Assembly (NCBI GenBank): GCA_027484685.1
Contig: JAIXSO010000040.1
Span: 88,579 to 152,578, forward strand
Source of the DNA: Bacteroidota bacterium
GTDB lineage: Bacteria; Bacteroidota; Bacteroidia; UKL13-3
Direction: 5' to 3'
DNA: 64,000 nucleotides
Shown here: positions 33,221 through 42,698 of the stretch, piece after piece
How positions within the stretch are numbered: position 1 is the stretch's first letter
Layout of the letters: each line of letters begins with the position of its first letter
Translations under genes and position numbers: made by a program
The notes under the pieces: generated by a model
The model's input: only the letters and a program-made list of their open reading frames with translations
Told to the model about the DNA's origin: nothing
Databases searched by the model: none

Positions 33221-36200
33221 AATCTATATCAATATTGACAATTTTATCTAATTCTGCTGAAATGCTTTTTTTTATTTGTTCTACTTTGCGATATTTTTCT
33301 GCAATTTCTTTTTGTGCTTTCAAATCAAATACTCCTTTTGAGTTGATTGGGATTTTAAAATTAATTTGATTTAGATTTTTTCTACTAAGATTGTTGTTTT
33401 GTCCATTCCCTAAACTATTAAGCTCTTGATAAATATCTGTAATTAATATTTCTATATAATCTTCAATCAAATTTGAACTAAATTCATCCTTTAATTTTAT
33501 TTTAGTAATTCTCTGATTTAAGTATCCTTCTTCTCCCAACCATTTGATAAGATTAAATCCAGCAGCACCTGATAAAGATAGTAAATAATCATCTTTTTTT
33601 ACTAAATATTTTTCTTTGTTGTTAAATTGATAATCTCTTGGAATTCTTACTTCCTTAGGCTCGGATTTTAGGTTTACGTCTTGAATTCTAATCAATTTTA
33701 TATCATTTTTATTTGTTGTGTATAAAGATGATGAAAAAGCAAAACCGTCTTGTAAATCAAAAACCTTTTGAATATTTATTTCTTTAAAATTACTATCTTT
33801 AAGAATTTCAACATTCAAGTCTTCAATTTGCTTCTTGTAATCTAAAATTTTAGATTTTATTTCTTGGATTGATTTTATTTTATTAACTATTTTATTTTGA
33901 GCTTCTAAATCAAAACTACCATCAGGATTTATGGGCAATTTAATTTCTAAATCTTTAACCATAAATGGCGGTAAAGCTGTATATTCATTTTTTCCGTCTT
34001 CTGAACCTCTTCCTTTTCTGTTTTTCCTAAATATTGGTTCTAATTCAAATTTGATAAACTCTAGATTCAGATTAGAATCTTTGGGTATTAAAATACCTCT
34101 ATGACTTGTAGATGAAAACGGAATATTATGAGTCATAATATAACCAGCAAAGCCATCTATTGCCCATGTTAAACAAGGCACATCATAATCAAATGTATTT
34201 ATTCTTGCAAATTCACCAACAGTATTTCCGGAAAACAGAGCAAATTCACCTTTGTTGATGTCAATATATTTTTTTATAAATTTTGACTGCCCTCTTTTAA
34301 TTATAAACAAATCAGCTACTTTGAAAACCTTGTATTCTAATTTAGTTTTTTTTTTTTCGCTTAATGAAAGTATCTCTTCTTTAAAACTTAAAATATTATT
34401 TGCAATATCTTCTATAATGTCAGGAAACTCTTCAAATTTCGTGAGTTTATCTTCCTCAATAACGCCTAATTCAATTTGCTCTTCTTTAGTCCACCAACGC
34501 TCAATACTCCAATGACTTTCAGGAGTGAAATTTTCAATTGGTTGTATTTTACAGCGATTATCGGTGTTTATCTTATCAAACTCTGTTTTATTTCCTTTAA
34601 AGAAATTATATAAACTAACTGCTTTTTCTAAGTCATTCTGTTCAATATCAAAACGATAAATATCTCTACTCTCTCCCATTTCACTAACTAAATAAGTAAA
34701 TACTGGGTCTGTTTGTTTTTCTGCTTTATTTTTCTTTTTTGTTATCGCAAGTATATAAGTCTTTTTTGGTGTAGTAAAAAATGTTTTTAATGGAAGTGAA
34801 ATAATACCATCAATCAAACACTCGTCTAAGATAAACTGACGAAGGTTTTTATCATTTTGTCTATTAAAAATTCCATCAGGTACTACAATAAATGCTTTAC
34901 CTCCGGGCCTTAAAGAACGTATTATCCATTCCATAAATAACCCTTCAACACCCATTGCGCTAATTTTATAGAAATCTTTAAGTTCTTGAACTTTGCTAAT
35001 TTCTTCTTTTAAATTGCTACTTCCTGTTGTTACATAAGGTGGATTTGTTAAAATTAAATCTATACTGTTTTCATAATTAACATCACGCAATGTTCCCAAT
35101 ATATTCTTAGTTTTTAACTCAAATGTCTCGTTGAAAACTTCTGCAAACTGATTTGTAATACCTGGGTTTTTTCTTATTTGGTCAGATAAATATATAAGCA
35201 TATTGGCTTTAGCAAGGATGATTGTTTTTTGCTCTTCTTTATCAAAACCTTTATCAATTCCAATCAGTTTAATTTTTGGTTTTAAAACGCCATTTTCAAC
35301 TGGAAAAAAATCTTCGATTTCATTATTAATCAATAGTGGTTCAAGCAAAAATTTCCCTACTCCACACGCTGGATCACACATAGTAATATTGGGTTTAATA
35401 TCGCTTTGTGCCATTTTTGCAACTGCTCTTACTACTTTTAAAGGTGTAAAATATTGCCCCCAATTTTTCTTACTAATACTTTCTTTTAGAAAGGTTTCAA
35501 ATAATTTACTTTTAAAATCCCTATCGATATTTTTTAACTCCCCACCACCTTCTTTTTCATCACCGAATTTTTTTAAAATTTTAATAAAAACAGTTCCGTA
35601 ACCTTTTACCGCCTCCTCATCTTTACTAACGAATATTGTTCCATTTATTATAGTAGTATTATCTTTTTCAGATGATTTGAAGAGTTTTTTTATTTCTTTT
35701 CTTATCGTTCCTGCATAATAGTTTAGTGTTTCTTCTGCATCATCATTAGACTTATAAATACTCATTAGATTATCATAACTCAAATGATTTGGCAACACCT
35801 TTAAATCACTTAAATACTTAAATATAAACAACTCTACAAACGAATACAAGCAATTTTCTGGGGTAGCACCAGCTGCCATCCACAAATCCTGCCATATACT
35901 TTTAGCCAATTTTGTAGGATCTTTTAGTCTTGGTTCTATTAATTGTGAATTGTGTTCATCTACACTTTCAATAATTTTTTCAATTAATTTGGCTAAATCA
36001 GGATTTTTGGGGTCAAAAGGAGTTTTTATTTCTCTACCTTTTTCATCCAAAATACACTTTCCGTTTTTTGCATTCACCCAGATAGTATCAACTGTATCTG
36101 TCAACACAACAAATTTTGCCTCCAAAACTTGTGCTACTTCTAAACCTTGTTGAAGTGCAGCTTCCTTTTGTTTTTTAGTTTTAAATTGGGTAGTTGATTT

Positions 36201-36425
36201 ATTTTCTACTATTCCTAAAGTTGTTTTTATTTTTGATTTTACAACCTCAGGAATAGAAATAATTGCATCTGGTTTTCTTTTCTCAAAACCATTATAGTCT
36301 TTCCCGTGAATAATTCCAGCTTTTTTTAATTGCAAAAGCGAGGTACTTCCAATATTTCGGAAGTCAAATTTTCCAATCTTTTCGGGATTATTTATTAAAT
36401 CTCGTTGATTAAGTTCTTCGCTCAT
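33213..36425 (-). CDS. Restriction-modification-specificity fusion protein (type IIG / type I-like)
   Basis: 1070 residues. N-terminal region (about 1-170) has a PD-(D/E)xK-like pattern, PD at 52-53 and E-N-K at 74-76, resembling HsdR N-terminal nucleases. The central N6-adenine methyltransferase has an HsdM-like helical part, GQYFTP (about 323), SAM motif DPACGVGKFL (351-360) and catalytic NPPY (461-464). The C-terminal 380 residues hold two HsdS-type target-recognition domains, each followed by a spacer helix (LEAQNKIVNKIKSIQEIKSK; LKAQKEIAEKYRKVEQIKKS). One protein could thus recognise, methylate and cut DNA. First gene of the operon. Confidence 0.88.
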   Translation of the reverse strand: MSEELNQRDLINNPEKIGKFDFRNIGSTSLLQLKKAGIIHGKDYNGFEKRKPDAIISIPEVVKSKIKTTLGIVENKSTTQFKTKKQKEAALQQGLEVAQVLEAKFVVLTDTVDTIWVNAKNGKCILDEKGREIKTPFDPKNPDLAKLIEKIIESVDEHNSQLIEPRLKDPTKLAKSIWQDLWMAAGATPENCLYSFVELFIFKYLSDLKVLPNHLSYDNLMSIYKSNDDAEETLNYYAGTIRKEIKKLFKSSEKDNTTIINGTIFVSKDEEAVKGYGTVFIKILKKFGDEKEGGGELKNIDRDFKSKLFETFLKESISKKNWGQYFTPLKVVRAVAKMAQSDIKPNITMCDPACGVGKFLLEPLLINNEIEDFFPVENGVLKPKIKLIGIDKGFDKEEQKTIILAKANMLIYLSDQIRKNPGITNQFAEVFNETFELKTKNILGTLRDVNYENSIDLILTNPPYVTTGSSNLKEEISKVQELKDFYKISAMGVEGLFMEWIIRSLRPGGKAFIVVPDGIFNRQNDKNLRQFILDECLIDGIISLPLKTFFTTPKKTYILAITKKKNKAEKQTDPVFTYLVSEMGESRDIYRFDIEQNDLEKAVSLYNFFKGNKTEFDKINTDNRCKIQPIENFTPESHWSIERWWTKEEQIELGVIEEDKLTKFEEFPDIIEDIANNILSFKEEILSLSEKKKTKLEYKVFKVADLFIIKRGQSKFIKKYIDINKGEFALFSGNTVGEFARINTFDYDVPCLTWAIDGFAGYIMTHNIPFSSTSHRGILIPKDSNLNLEFIKFELEPIFRKNRKGRGSEDGKNEYTALPPFMVKDLEIKLPINPDGSFDLEAQNKIVNKIKSIQEIKSKILDYKKQIEDLNVEILKDSNFKEINIQKVFDLQDGFAFSSSLYTTNKNDIKLIRIQDVNLKSEPKEVRIPRDYQFNNKEKYLVKKDDYLLSLSGAAGFNLIKWLGEEGYLNQRITKIKLKDEFSSNLIEDYIEILITDIYQELNSLGNGQNNNLSRKNLNQINFKIPINSKGVFDLKAQKEIAEKYRKVEQIKKSISAELDKIVNIDIDYE

Positions 36426-36740
36426 GGTAATTATCTACTAAATTTGAATTTAAAATGCTATGCGTAAAAGTGTGCAAAAATGACTAAATAACACAAAAAA
36501 ACAACACAATTATGTACACATTTGAATCATTATCGGTCATATATGAATCATAACAATACACAAATGCACATACAAATGCATACTGCTTATCCACAAAAAA
36601 GCTAATTAATTAAAATTATAACTCCCAACTCTCATTTCCCATCTCTCAACTCTCATCTCCCATTTCTCAAAACCAAAACCCATCCTTGTCAGTAATAAAA
36701 TTTTTATATATTGCTCTTCGTTTCAGCTAACTATTATTAC
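36426..36740. other. Intergenic region between defence operon and amidohydrolase
   Basis: About 315 bp between divergent genes, so it must hold both promoters. 36618-36672 is a CT-rich low-complexity stretch of degenerate CTCTCA/TCCCAT repeats. Around 36520-36580 there are near-repeats of ACATTTGAATCAT and ATATGAATCAT, and of ACAAATGCA; these could be operator-like sites but I have no proof. No gene seen. Confidence 0.5.
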
Positions 36741-39700
36741 ATGAAAAATACTTATAAAACACTTATTTTTTCTTTACTTACCTATTGCATTTTGCCTATT
36801 TCTTATTGCTTATTAGCAACAAATTCATGGGCTCAAGAAGCAAATCCGGTTAATGGACCACGCAATATTAAACCCAATTACTTTGCATTTACCAATGCCA
36901 CTATTTTTGTAGATGGAAGTAAAAAATTAACCAACGCCACTTTAATAGTAAAAGATGGAATAATTGAAAATGTAGGTAACGGAATTACCATTCCTGCCGA
37001 GGCTAAAGTAATTGATTTAAAAGGCAAATATGTTTACCCTTCGTTTATTGATTTGTATAGTAATTATGGTATAAATTATACCAATACAGCCAAAGGAAAC
37101 GAACAATACAAAACCAACAGAAAAGGTGCTTATGCTTGGAACGATGCCATAAAAACAGAGTTAAACGCAGTAGATTATTTTAGCTATGATGAAAAAAAAT
37201 CGAGCCAACTAATGGAAAGCGGTTTTGGTTTGACACTTTCGGGTGTAAACGATGGCATTAGTCGCGGAACAGCAGCTTTGGTTTTAACTGGAAATAATAA
37301 CGAAAATGAATTGGCAATTATGCCAAAAGCCGCAGCAGGATTGAGTTTAAACAAAGGCAGTTCGGTACAAGATTATCCAAACTCATTAATGGGAAGTATA
37401 GCTTTATTACGCCAAACCTATTACGATGCCAAATGGTATAAAACCCAAAATGCGGAGAAAAATTTAACCCTTGAAGCTTTCAACAATGCCTTGGCTTTGC
37501 CAACTATTTTTGAGGTGCACGACAAACTTTCCATTATGCGTGCCAATAAAATTGCTAAAGAATTTAACACCAATTATATTATAAAAGGTGTTGGAGATGA
37601 ATACCAACGCTTAGCTGAAATAAAAGCTACCAATATCAGTTTGATTATTCCAATAAATTTTCCAAAACCTTACGAAGTAGAAGATGTATTTGATGCCAAT
37701 TATGTAAGCACTGCCGATATGAAACATTGGGAGTTAGCGCCTGCCAATGCTAAGTTTTTAGCCGAAGCTAATATTAACTTTGCCATTACCAGCTATGGCT
37801 GTGCCGATGGAAACGAATTTTTAAAAAACCTACGCAAAGCAGTGCAATATGGCTTAAGCGAAACAGCCGCTTTAAATGCTTTAACTAAAATTCCTGCGCA
37901 ATTAATTAATGCAAACACATTGGCTGGAAGCCTTGAAAAAAATAAATTGGCCAACTTTTTTATCAGTAATAAATCCATTTTTGAAAAAGATGCAATTATT
38001 ACTGAACATTGGGTAAAAGGTAAAAAAACAGAAATAAATACTTTGCCCGAAAACGATATAAGAGGCAAATACCAAGTAAGTTTAAAAGGATTTAACAATT
38101 ATATTTTAAAAGTAGATGGCGATGCACATAAACCCAACTTTACACTTTTGGGTACCGATACTTTAAAAGCCAGTATTTCATTGCAAAGCAATATGATAAA
38201 CATGGTTTTTAAAGCTAGTAAAAAATCGAACGAAAATATTCGCATCAATATTTGGGTAGATAAAACCGAGAATATCAACGATACCAATAAAGTAAAAGTA
38301 CTGAACGGACAAGCGCAATTAGCCGATGGAAGTTTTACCAATTTCAGTGCTAGTTTTTTTGAAAACATAAAAACTGAAACTAAAAAAACTGACTCCATTC
38401 CAGCTTTGAGTTTGGGTAATATTACTTATCCGTTTACTGATTATGGTTGGACTGTAAAACCCGTAGCTGAAACCGTTATTTTTAAAAATGCTACTGTTTG
38501 GAGCAATGAAAAAGAAGGTATTTTAACCGAAACTGATGTAGCTATAAGCAACGGTAAAATTATAGCAGTTGGAAAAAACTTAAGCATTGCCAATGCAAAA
38601 GTGGTTGATGCCACAGGCAAACACTTAACCAATGGCATAATTGATGAACACTCGCATATTGCAATTACAAGAGGTGTTAACGAATGCTCACAAGCAGTAA
38701 CTGCCGAAGTTCGTATTGGTGATGTGGTTTATAGCGAAGACATTAATATTTACCGTCAAATAGCTGGTGGAGTTACTTCTGCCCAACTTTTGCATGGTTC
38801 GTGTAACCCAATTGGAGGACAAAGTGCCTTGATAAAATTACGTTGGGGAGCTGCTCCTGAAAGCATGAAAATAGAAGGTGCTGATGGGTTCATAAAATTT
38901 GCTTTAGGCGAAAATGTAAAACAAAGTAATTGGGGAATTGAAACCAATCGTTATCCGCAAACCCGCATGGGCGTTGAACAAGTGTTGTACGATGAATTTA
39001 TAAGAGCCAGGGCTTACGAGAAAAAACTAAAAGAAAATCCAAACATTACCCGCAAAGATTTAGAGCTAGATGCCATTATTGAAATATTGAATAAAAAACG
39101 ATTCATTAGTTGCCATAGTTATGTGCAAAGCGAAATAAATATGTTAATGCATGTAGCAGATAGCATGGGTTTTAAAGTAAATACATTTACTCATATTTTA
39201 GAAGGTTATAAAGTAGCCGATAAAATGAAATTACATGGTGTAAGTGCCAGTACTTTTGCCGATTGGTGGGCTTATAAATACGAAGTAATTGATGCCATTC
39301 CTCATAATGCCGCCATTATGCAAAAAATGGGAGTTAATGTAGCCATCAATAGCGATGATGCCGAAATGGGACGTAGGCTAAACCAAGAAGCAGCAAAAAT
39401 TATTAAATACGGAAATATAAGTGAAGAAAATGCATGGAAAATGGTGACTTTAAATCCAGCAAAAATGCTTCATTTAGATAATAAACTAGGCAGTATAAAA
39501 GTAGGAAAAGATGCTGATTTGGTGCTTTGGACCAATAACCCTTTGAGTATTTATGCTAAACCCGAAATGACTTTTGTGGATGGAATTTGTTATTACAGCA
39601 TTGCTCAAGATGAAGTATTGCGTGCCAATATTCAGGCTGAACGCCAACGTTTAATCAATAAAATGATAACAGCTAAACAAGCTGGTGAAAAAACAGAACA

Positions 39701-39743
39701 TAAAGTAAGTTTTATTGACGAAAACTACCACTGCGAAGACTAA
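36741..39743 (+). CDS. Tandem amidohydrolase-family protein (N-terminal half degenerate)
   Basis: I use the ATG at 36741 (MKNTYKTLIFSLL), which gives a signal peptide ending SWAQ; an upstream TTG at 36711 adds ten residues. 1000 residues in two related halves, each starting with the amidohydrolase beta-sandwich (FTNATIFVDGSKKL; FKNATVWSNEKEG). In the first half the metal-binding HxH is replaced (YPSFIDLYSNYG), so it is probably inactive. The second half keeps NGIIDEHSHIA, later His residues (CHSYVQSEI, NTFTHILEGYKV) and NSDDAEMGR, and should be a metal-dependent hydrolase or imidazolonepropionase-like enzyme in the periplasm. Confidence 0.85.
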   Translation: MKNTYKTLIFSLLTYCILPISYCLLATNSWAQEANPVNGPRNIKPNYFAFTNATIFVDGSKKLTNATLIVKDGIIENVGNGITIPAEAKVIDLKGKYVYPSFIDLYSNYGINYTNTAKGNEQYKTNRKGAYAWNDAIKTELNAVDYFSYDEKKSSQLMESGFGLTLSGVNDGISRGTAALVLTGNNNENELAIMPKAAAGLSLNKGSSVQDYPNSLMGSIALLRQTYYDAKWYKTQNAEKNLTLEAFNNALALPTIFEVHDKLSIMRANKIAKEFNTNYIIKGVGDEYQRLAEIKATNISLIIPINFPKPYEVEDVFDANYVSTADMKHWELAPANAKFLAEANINFAITSYGCADGNEFLKNLRKAVQYGLSETAALNALTKIPAQLINANTLAGSLEKNKLANFFISNKSIFEKDAIITEHWVKGKKTEINTLPENDIRGKYQVSLKGFNNYILKVDGDAHKPNFTLLGTDTLKASISLQSNMINMVFKASKKSNENIRINIWVDKTENINDTNKVKVLNGQAQLADGSFTNFSASFFENIKTETKKTDSIPALSLGNITYPFTDYGWTVKPVAETVIFKNATVWSNEKEGILTETDVAISNGKIIAVGKNLSIANAKVVDATGKHLTNGIIDEHSHIAITRGVNECSQAVTAEVRIGDVVYSEDINIYRQIAGGVTSAQLLHGSCNPIGGQSALIKLRWGAAPESMKIEGADGFIKFALGENVKQSNWGIETNRYPQTRMGVEQVLYDEFIRARAYEKKLKENPNITRKDLELDAIIEILNKKRFISCHSYVQSEINMLMHVADSMGFKVNTFTHILEGYKVADKMKLHGVSASTFADWWAYKYEVIDAIPHNAAIMQKMGVNVAINSDDAEMGRRLNQEAAKIIKYGNISEENAWKMVTLNPAKMLHLDNKLGSIKVGKDADLVLWTNNPLSIYAKPEMTFVDGICYYSIAQDEVLRANIQAERQRLINKMITAKQAGEKTEHKVSFIDENYHCED

Positions 39744-39768
39744 ATACGGTTTACTAATCACTATTTCC

Positions 39769-40644
39769 ATGAATAGAAAATCATTTTTAAAACTACTCAC
39801 TTTCTCTCCATTTATAGGAAAAGCAATGAACTTAAACGACTTTGAAAACATAGTTGGTACCAAAACCAGCAGCGATAAAATGCCCATTTTATTTGTAGGA
39901 CATGGAAACCCCATGTACGCTATTTCGGAAAACAAATACAAACTTGCCTGGCAAGAAATAGGCAAAAAATTAAACGCACCAAAAGCCATTTTATGTATAT
40001 CGGCTCATTGGCTTACACGCGGAACCACTGTAACTATGGTTGAAAAACCAAAAACCATTCACGATTTTGGAGGTTTCCCCAAAGAGTTATTCGAAGTTCA
40101 ATATCCAGCACCGGGCGCGGTAGATTATGCTAAAATGGCCATCAAAGCGGTACATTCTACGCCCGTTCACGAAGATTTTGAATGGGGATTGGATCATGGG
40201 GCTTGGTCGGTATTAATGAATATGTACCCAAAAGCCAATGTGCCTGTTTTTCAAATGAGTATAGATTACCACCAATCGCCACAATACCACTATAATTTGG
40301 CCAAAGAATTAGCTTCATTGCGCAGCAAAGGCGTGTTAATTGTAGCAAGCGGAAATGTGGTTCATAATTTAGGAAAAATAAAATGGGGAGCCGATGAAAA
40401 ACCCTTTGATTGGGCTGTAGAATTTGACGAGTTAGTTAAAAAAAGCATTGAAACCAATAACCCAACACCGTTAATTGAATACCAAAAGTTAGGTGCCATA
40501 GCTACCTTAGCTCACCCAACTAACGACCACTATTTGCCATTAATGTACACCTTAGGCTTACGCGATAAAACCGATAATTTCCAGTTCTTTAACGATTCGT
40601 TAGATATGGGTTCGCTCAGCATGCGAAGTGTAATTTTTAGCTAA
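39769..40644 (+). CDS. 4,5-DOPA dioxygenase-type extradiol dioxygenase (LigB superfamily)
   Basis: I chose the ATG at 39769 (MNRKSFLKLLTFSPFIG), a Tat-like start (RKSFLK) rather than the TTG at 39715 that overlaps the previous gene. 291 residues. LigB/DODA motifs: ILFVGHGNPM, LCISAHWLTRG, GGFPKELFEVQYPAPG, GLDHGAWSVLMNMYP and LIVASGNVVHNLG, with zinc-binding His in each. Relatives open aromatic rings or act on other catechol-like substrates. A separate promoter precedes the next gene, but an earlier aromatic-ring role fits the FAH-family neighbour. Confidence 0.87.
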   Translation: MNRKSFLKLLTFSPFIGKAMNLNDFENIVGTKTSSDKMPILFVGHGNPMYAISENKYKLAWQEIGKKLNAPKAILCISAHWLTRGTTVTMVEKPKTIHDFGGFPKELFEVQYPAPGAVDYAKMAIKAVHSTPVHEDFEWGLDHGAWSVLMNMYPKANVPVFQMSIDYHQSPQYHYNLAKELASLRSKGVLIVASGNVVHNLGKIKWGADEKPFDWAVEFDELVKKSIETNNPTPLIEYQKLGAIATLAHPTNDHYLPLMYTLGLRDKTDNFQFFNDSLDMGSLSMRSVIFS

Positions 40645-40687
40645 TTGTACAATAAAATTCATATAGCTTAATAGCATTAAATGAACC

Positions 40688-40695
40688 TATATTTG
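40688..40695 (+). promoter_or_regulatory. Candidate -7 box for the FAH-family gene
   Basis: TATATTTG matches TAnnTTTG and is 29 bp before the ATG at 40725. Confidence 0.55.
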
Positions 40696-40724
40696 CCCCA
40701 TAAATATTACACCCACATTTTGAT

Positions 40725-41729
40725 ATGAAATTAGTTACTTATATTCACAATAAAACCTCCCAATTAGGTATCATTCACGAAGGTAAAATTTGGAATTTGA
40801 AAGATTTAGATGCTTCATTCCCTGATAAAATGCGCAAATTCTTATTTGCAGGTGAACAGGTAATGGATAAAGCCAAAAAATGGGATGCACAAATTAAACT
40901 AGGCAAAGTTGATAAACCATTTACTTTAGAAGCCGATGTGGTATTAGAAGCTCCCGTTCCTCAACCTACTTCGTGCCGCGATGGATATGCGTTTAGACAA
41001 CACGTAGCTGCTGCACGCAGAAACCGTGGTGTACCAATGATTGAAGAGTTTGATCAATACCCTATTTTTTATTTTACCAATCATAATGCCATTCAAGGAC
41101 CAGGTGTAATTGACTGCATGCCGGACCATTTTCAAAAGCTTGATTTTGAACTTGAAGCAGCTATAGTAATAGGTAAAAAAGGTAGAAACATCAAGGCTAG
41201 CGAAGCTGATGAGTACATAGCAGGTTATATGATTATGAACGACATGAGCGCCAGAACATTGCAAATGGAAGAAATGTTGTTAAACCTTGGGCCAGCAAAA
41301 GGAAAAGATTTTTCAACAGTGATAGGACCATACTTTGTAACACCTGACGAATTAGAACCATATAAAGTTCCTGCAAAACCAAACCATGTTGGAAATGCTT
41401 ATAACTTAAACATGAAATGTTGGGTAAATGGCGTATTGGTAAGCGAAGGAAATGTAAGCGATATGGACTGGACTTTTGCCGAAATAGTAGAACGTTGCGC
41501 GTATGGAGTTGATATTTTACCTGGCGATGTAATAGGAAGCGGAACTGTAGGAACAGGCTGCTTTTTAGAACTAAATGGAACAGGTTTATTAAACGATAAA
41601 AACTTTAAACCACAGTGGTTACAAGATGGCGATGTGGTAGAAATGGAAATTACCGGTTTAGGCAAACTGAGCAATACCATTAAAAAAGTAAATACCGATT
41701 TTTCTATTTTAGCCTTAAAAAAGAAATAA
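40725..41729 (+). CDS. Fumarylacetoacetate hydrolase-family protein
   Basis: 334 residues with the FAH fold. An N-terminal domain (KLVTYIHNKTSQLGIIHEG) precedes the catalytic domain with the metal-binding ELEAAIVIGKKGRNI (E-x-E), YMIMNDMSARTLQ, GKDFSTVIGPYFVTPDEL and the late PGDVIGSGTVGTGC. Members hydrolyse or decarboxylate acylpyruvates and similar beta-diketones, as in aromatic-compound degradation; the DODA-type neighbour supports such a route but the substrate is unknown. It ends in a strong terminator at 41793. Confidence 0.9.
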   Translation: MKLVTYIHNKTSQLGIIHEGKIWNLKDLDASFPDKMRKFLFAGEQVMDKAKKWDAQIKLGKVDKPFTLEADVVLEAPVPQPTSCRDGYAFRQHVAAARRNRGVPMIEEFDQYPIFYFTNHNAIQGPGVIDCMPDHFQKLDFELEAAIVIGKKGRNIKASEADEYIAGYMIMNDMSARTLQMEEMLLNLGPAKGKDFSTVIGPYFVTPDELEPYKVPAKPNHVGNAYNLNMKCWVNGVLVSEGNVSDMDWTFAEIVERCAYGVDILPGDVIGSGTVGTGCFLELNGTGLLNDKNFKPQWLQDGDVVEMEITGLGKLSNTIKKVNTDFSILALKKK

Positions 41730-41792
41730 AATCTTTGGTCAGTTCGAGCGTAGTCCGATAGCTATTAGACGAGAACAATTGTACAAAAGTTG

Positions 41793-41856
41793 AACCACAT
41801 AGAATATAGAAACATAGGTTAAAAGCCATGATTCTATATATTATGTGGTTTTTTAT
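41793..41856 (+). terminator. Rho-independent terminator after the FAH-family gene
   Basis: Arms AACCACATAGAATATAGAA / TTCTATATATTATGTGGTT, one bulge, about 20-nt loop, followed by TTTTTTATTTT. The AACCACATA arm also occurs in the terminator at 56289-56315. Confidence 0.85.
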
Positions 41857-41898
41857 TTTGTAGAAATACAAAGCAACAACTACACAAATTTGGTTAGT

Positions 41899-42013
41899 GA
41901 AGACACACAACCGATGACAATACTTATCACCGCCATTGCAGGCGTCCCCGCCTGCAATTATTAGCTTAATTATATCTTATTGATATTGTCTAGGACGCCA
42001 ACATCAGCTAGAA
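41899..42013. repeat. Direct repeat (left copy) leading into an A unit
   Basis: GAAGACACACAACCGATGAC and the next 17 bases, then an A unit (41931-42013). The same lead-in plus A unit recurs at 42699-42805. The pair encloses the gene at 42205-42615. Confidence 0.85.
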
Positions 42014-42029
42014 ACACTATTGATAGGCA

Positions 42030-42105
42030 TTAATCCCGTAGGGATTTACTTATGGTAGCACATTGTTTCATATAAAACCAAAGCCCTTTAAGGGCGAGCT
42101 TATCT
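42030..42105. repeat. Partial B-type repeat, copy 4
   Basis: Left half of the B element: TCCCGTAGGGA, ACTTATGGTAG, then a changed stretch and GCCCTTTAAGGGC. The right half with CTACCATAAGT is absent, so the outer stem cannot form. Confidence 0.75.
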
Positions 42106-42107
42106 CT

Positions 42108-42165
42108 TGCCGTTACAAGCGTCCTCGCCTGCAATTATTATCTTTATACAAATTTATTGTAGTTA
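42108..42165. repeat. Partial A-type repeat
   Basis: A hairpin core (ACAAGCGTCCTCGCCTGC) and spacer, lacking the GGCGAGGACGG end. Confidence 0.75.
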
Positions 42166-42204
42166 AAATAATTTGCTATCAACCATGGACAAGATTAACT
42201 ACAA

Positions 42205-42615
42205 TTAGTATTTATTCACAGCAGCATGAATAAAACAATACCAGCAAAAAATAGTGTAAAAAATTGTTATAATACCATAAACACTAGCATACTTAGACTC
42301 ATTTATCCGCTGGGCGTTGAGTTGGTATTTCTTACCAAATATAACATATCTAAAAAGCATAAATACAAAAGACAATATCCAAATTAGGGAAATTTCATGA
42401 ATAGGTATATACCTACTGGTTTTAATGCCACTTAATAATGCAACGCCCGAAAGCCCCATACTTAATGTAATCATAGAGAAAACGTATGCAGCATAATACG
42501 GCATAGTCGATTTTGTAATATCATTTGCAAAATAATGATACCTGTTAAAAATTATATCAAAAAAATACATGTCACTTACTATTTTATCTGTGCTTGTTGT
42601 AACAACCAATTTCAC
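42205..42615 (-). CDS. Membrane protein, unrecognised
   Basis: 136 residues with about four hydrophobic segments (AAYVFSMITLSMGLSGVALLSGI; ISLIWILSFVFMLFRYVIF; YASVYGIITIFYTIFCWYCFI). No family recognised. The gene is alone between two direct repeats about 800 bp apart and has A/B repeats on its 3' side. Confidence 0.55.
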   Translation of the reverse strand: MKLVVTTSTDKIVSDMYFFDIIFNRYHYFANDITKSTMPYYAAYVFSMITLSMGLSGVALLSGIKTSRYIPIHEISLIWILSFVFMLFRYVIFGKKYQLNAQRINESKYASVYGIITIFYTIFCWYCFIHAAVNKY

Positions 42616-42698
42616 TATTACATTATAAATAAAACAAAATTCTTAAATCAAACTTAATCAAAACCTAGTTGGAAAACAAATACCCTAATTCTGCTTAC

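Larger units (their letters stand above)
41730..42204. other. Intergenic region with terminator and A/B repeats
   Basis: 475 bp with no gene. Order: terminator (41793-41856), direct repeat plus A unit (41899-42013), a partial B unit (42030-42105), then a second A copy (42108-42165). The short minus-strand frame at 41704-41910 crosses the terminator and is not credible. Confidence 0.8.

Noticed and set aside
41704..41910. 68-codon frame on the minus strand
   Set aside because: Crosses the FAH-gene terminator and overlaps the end of that gene; no protein-like pattern.
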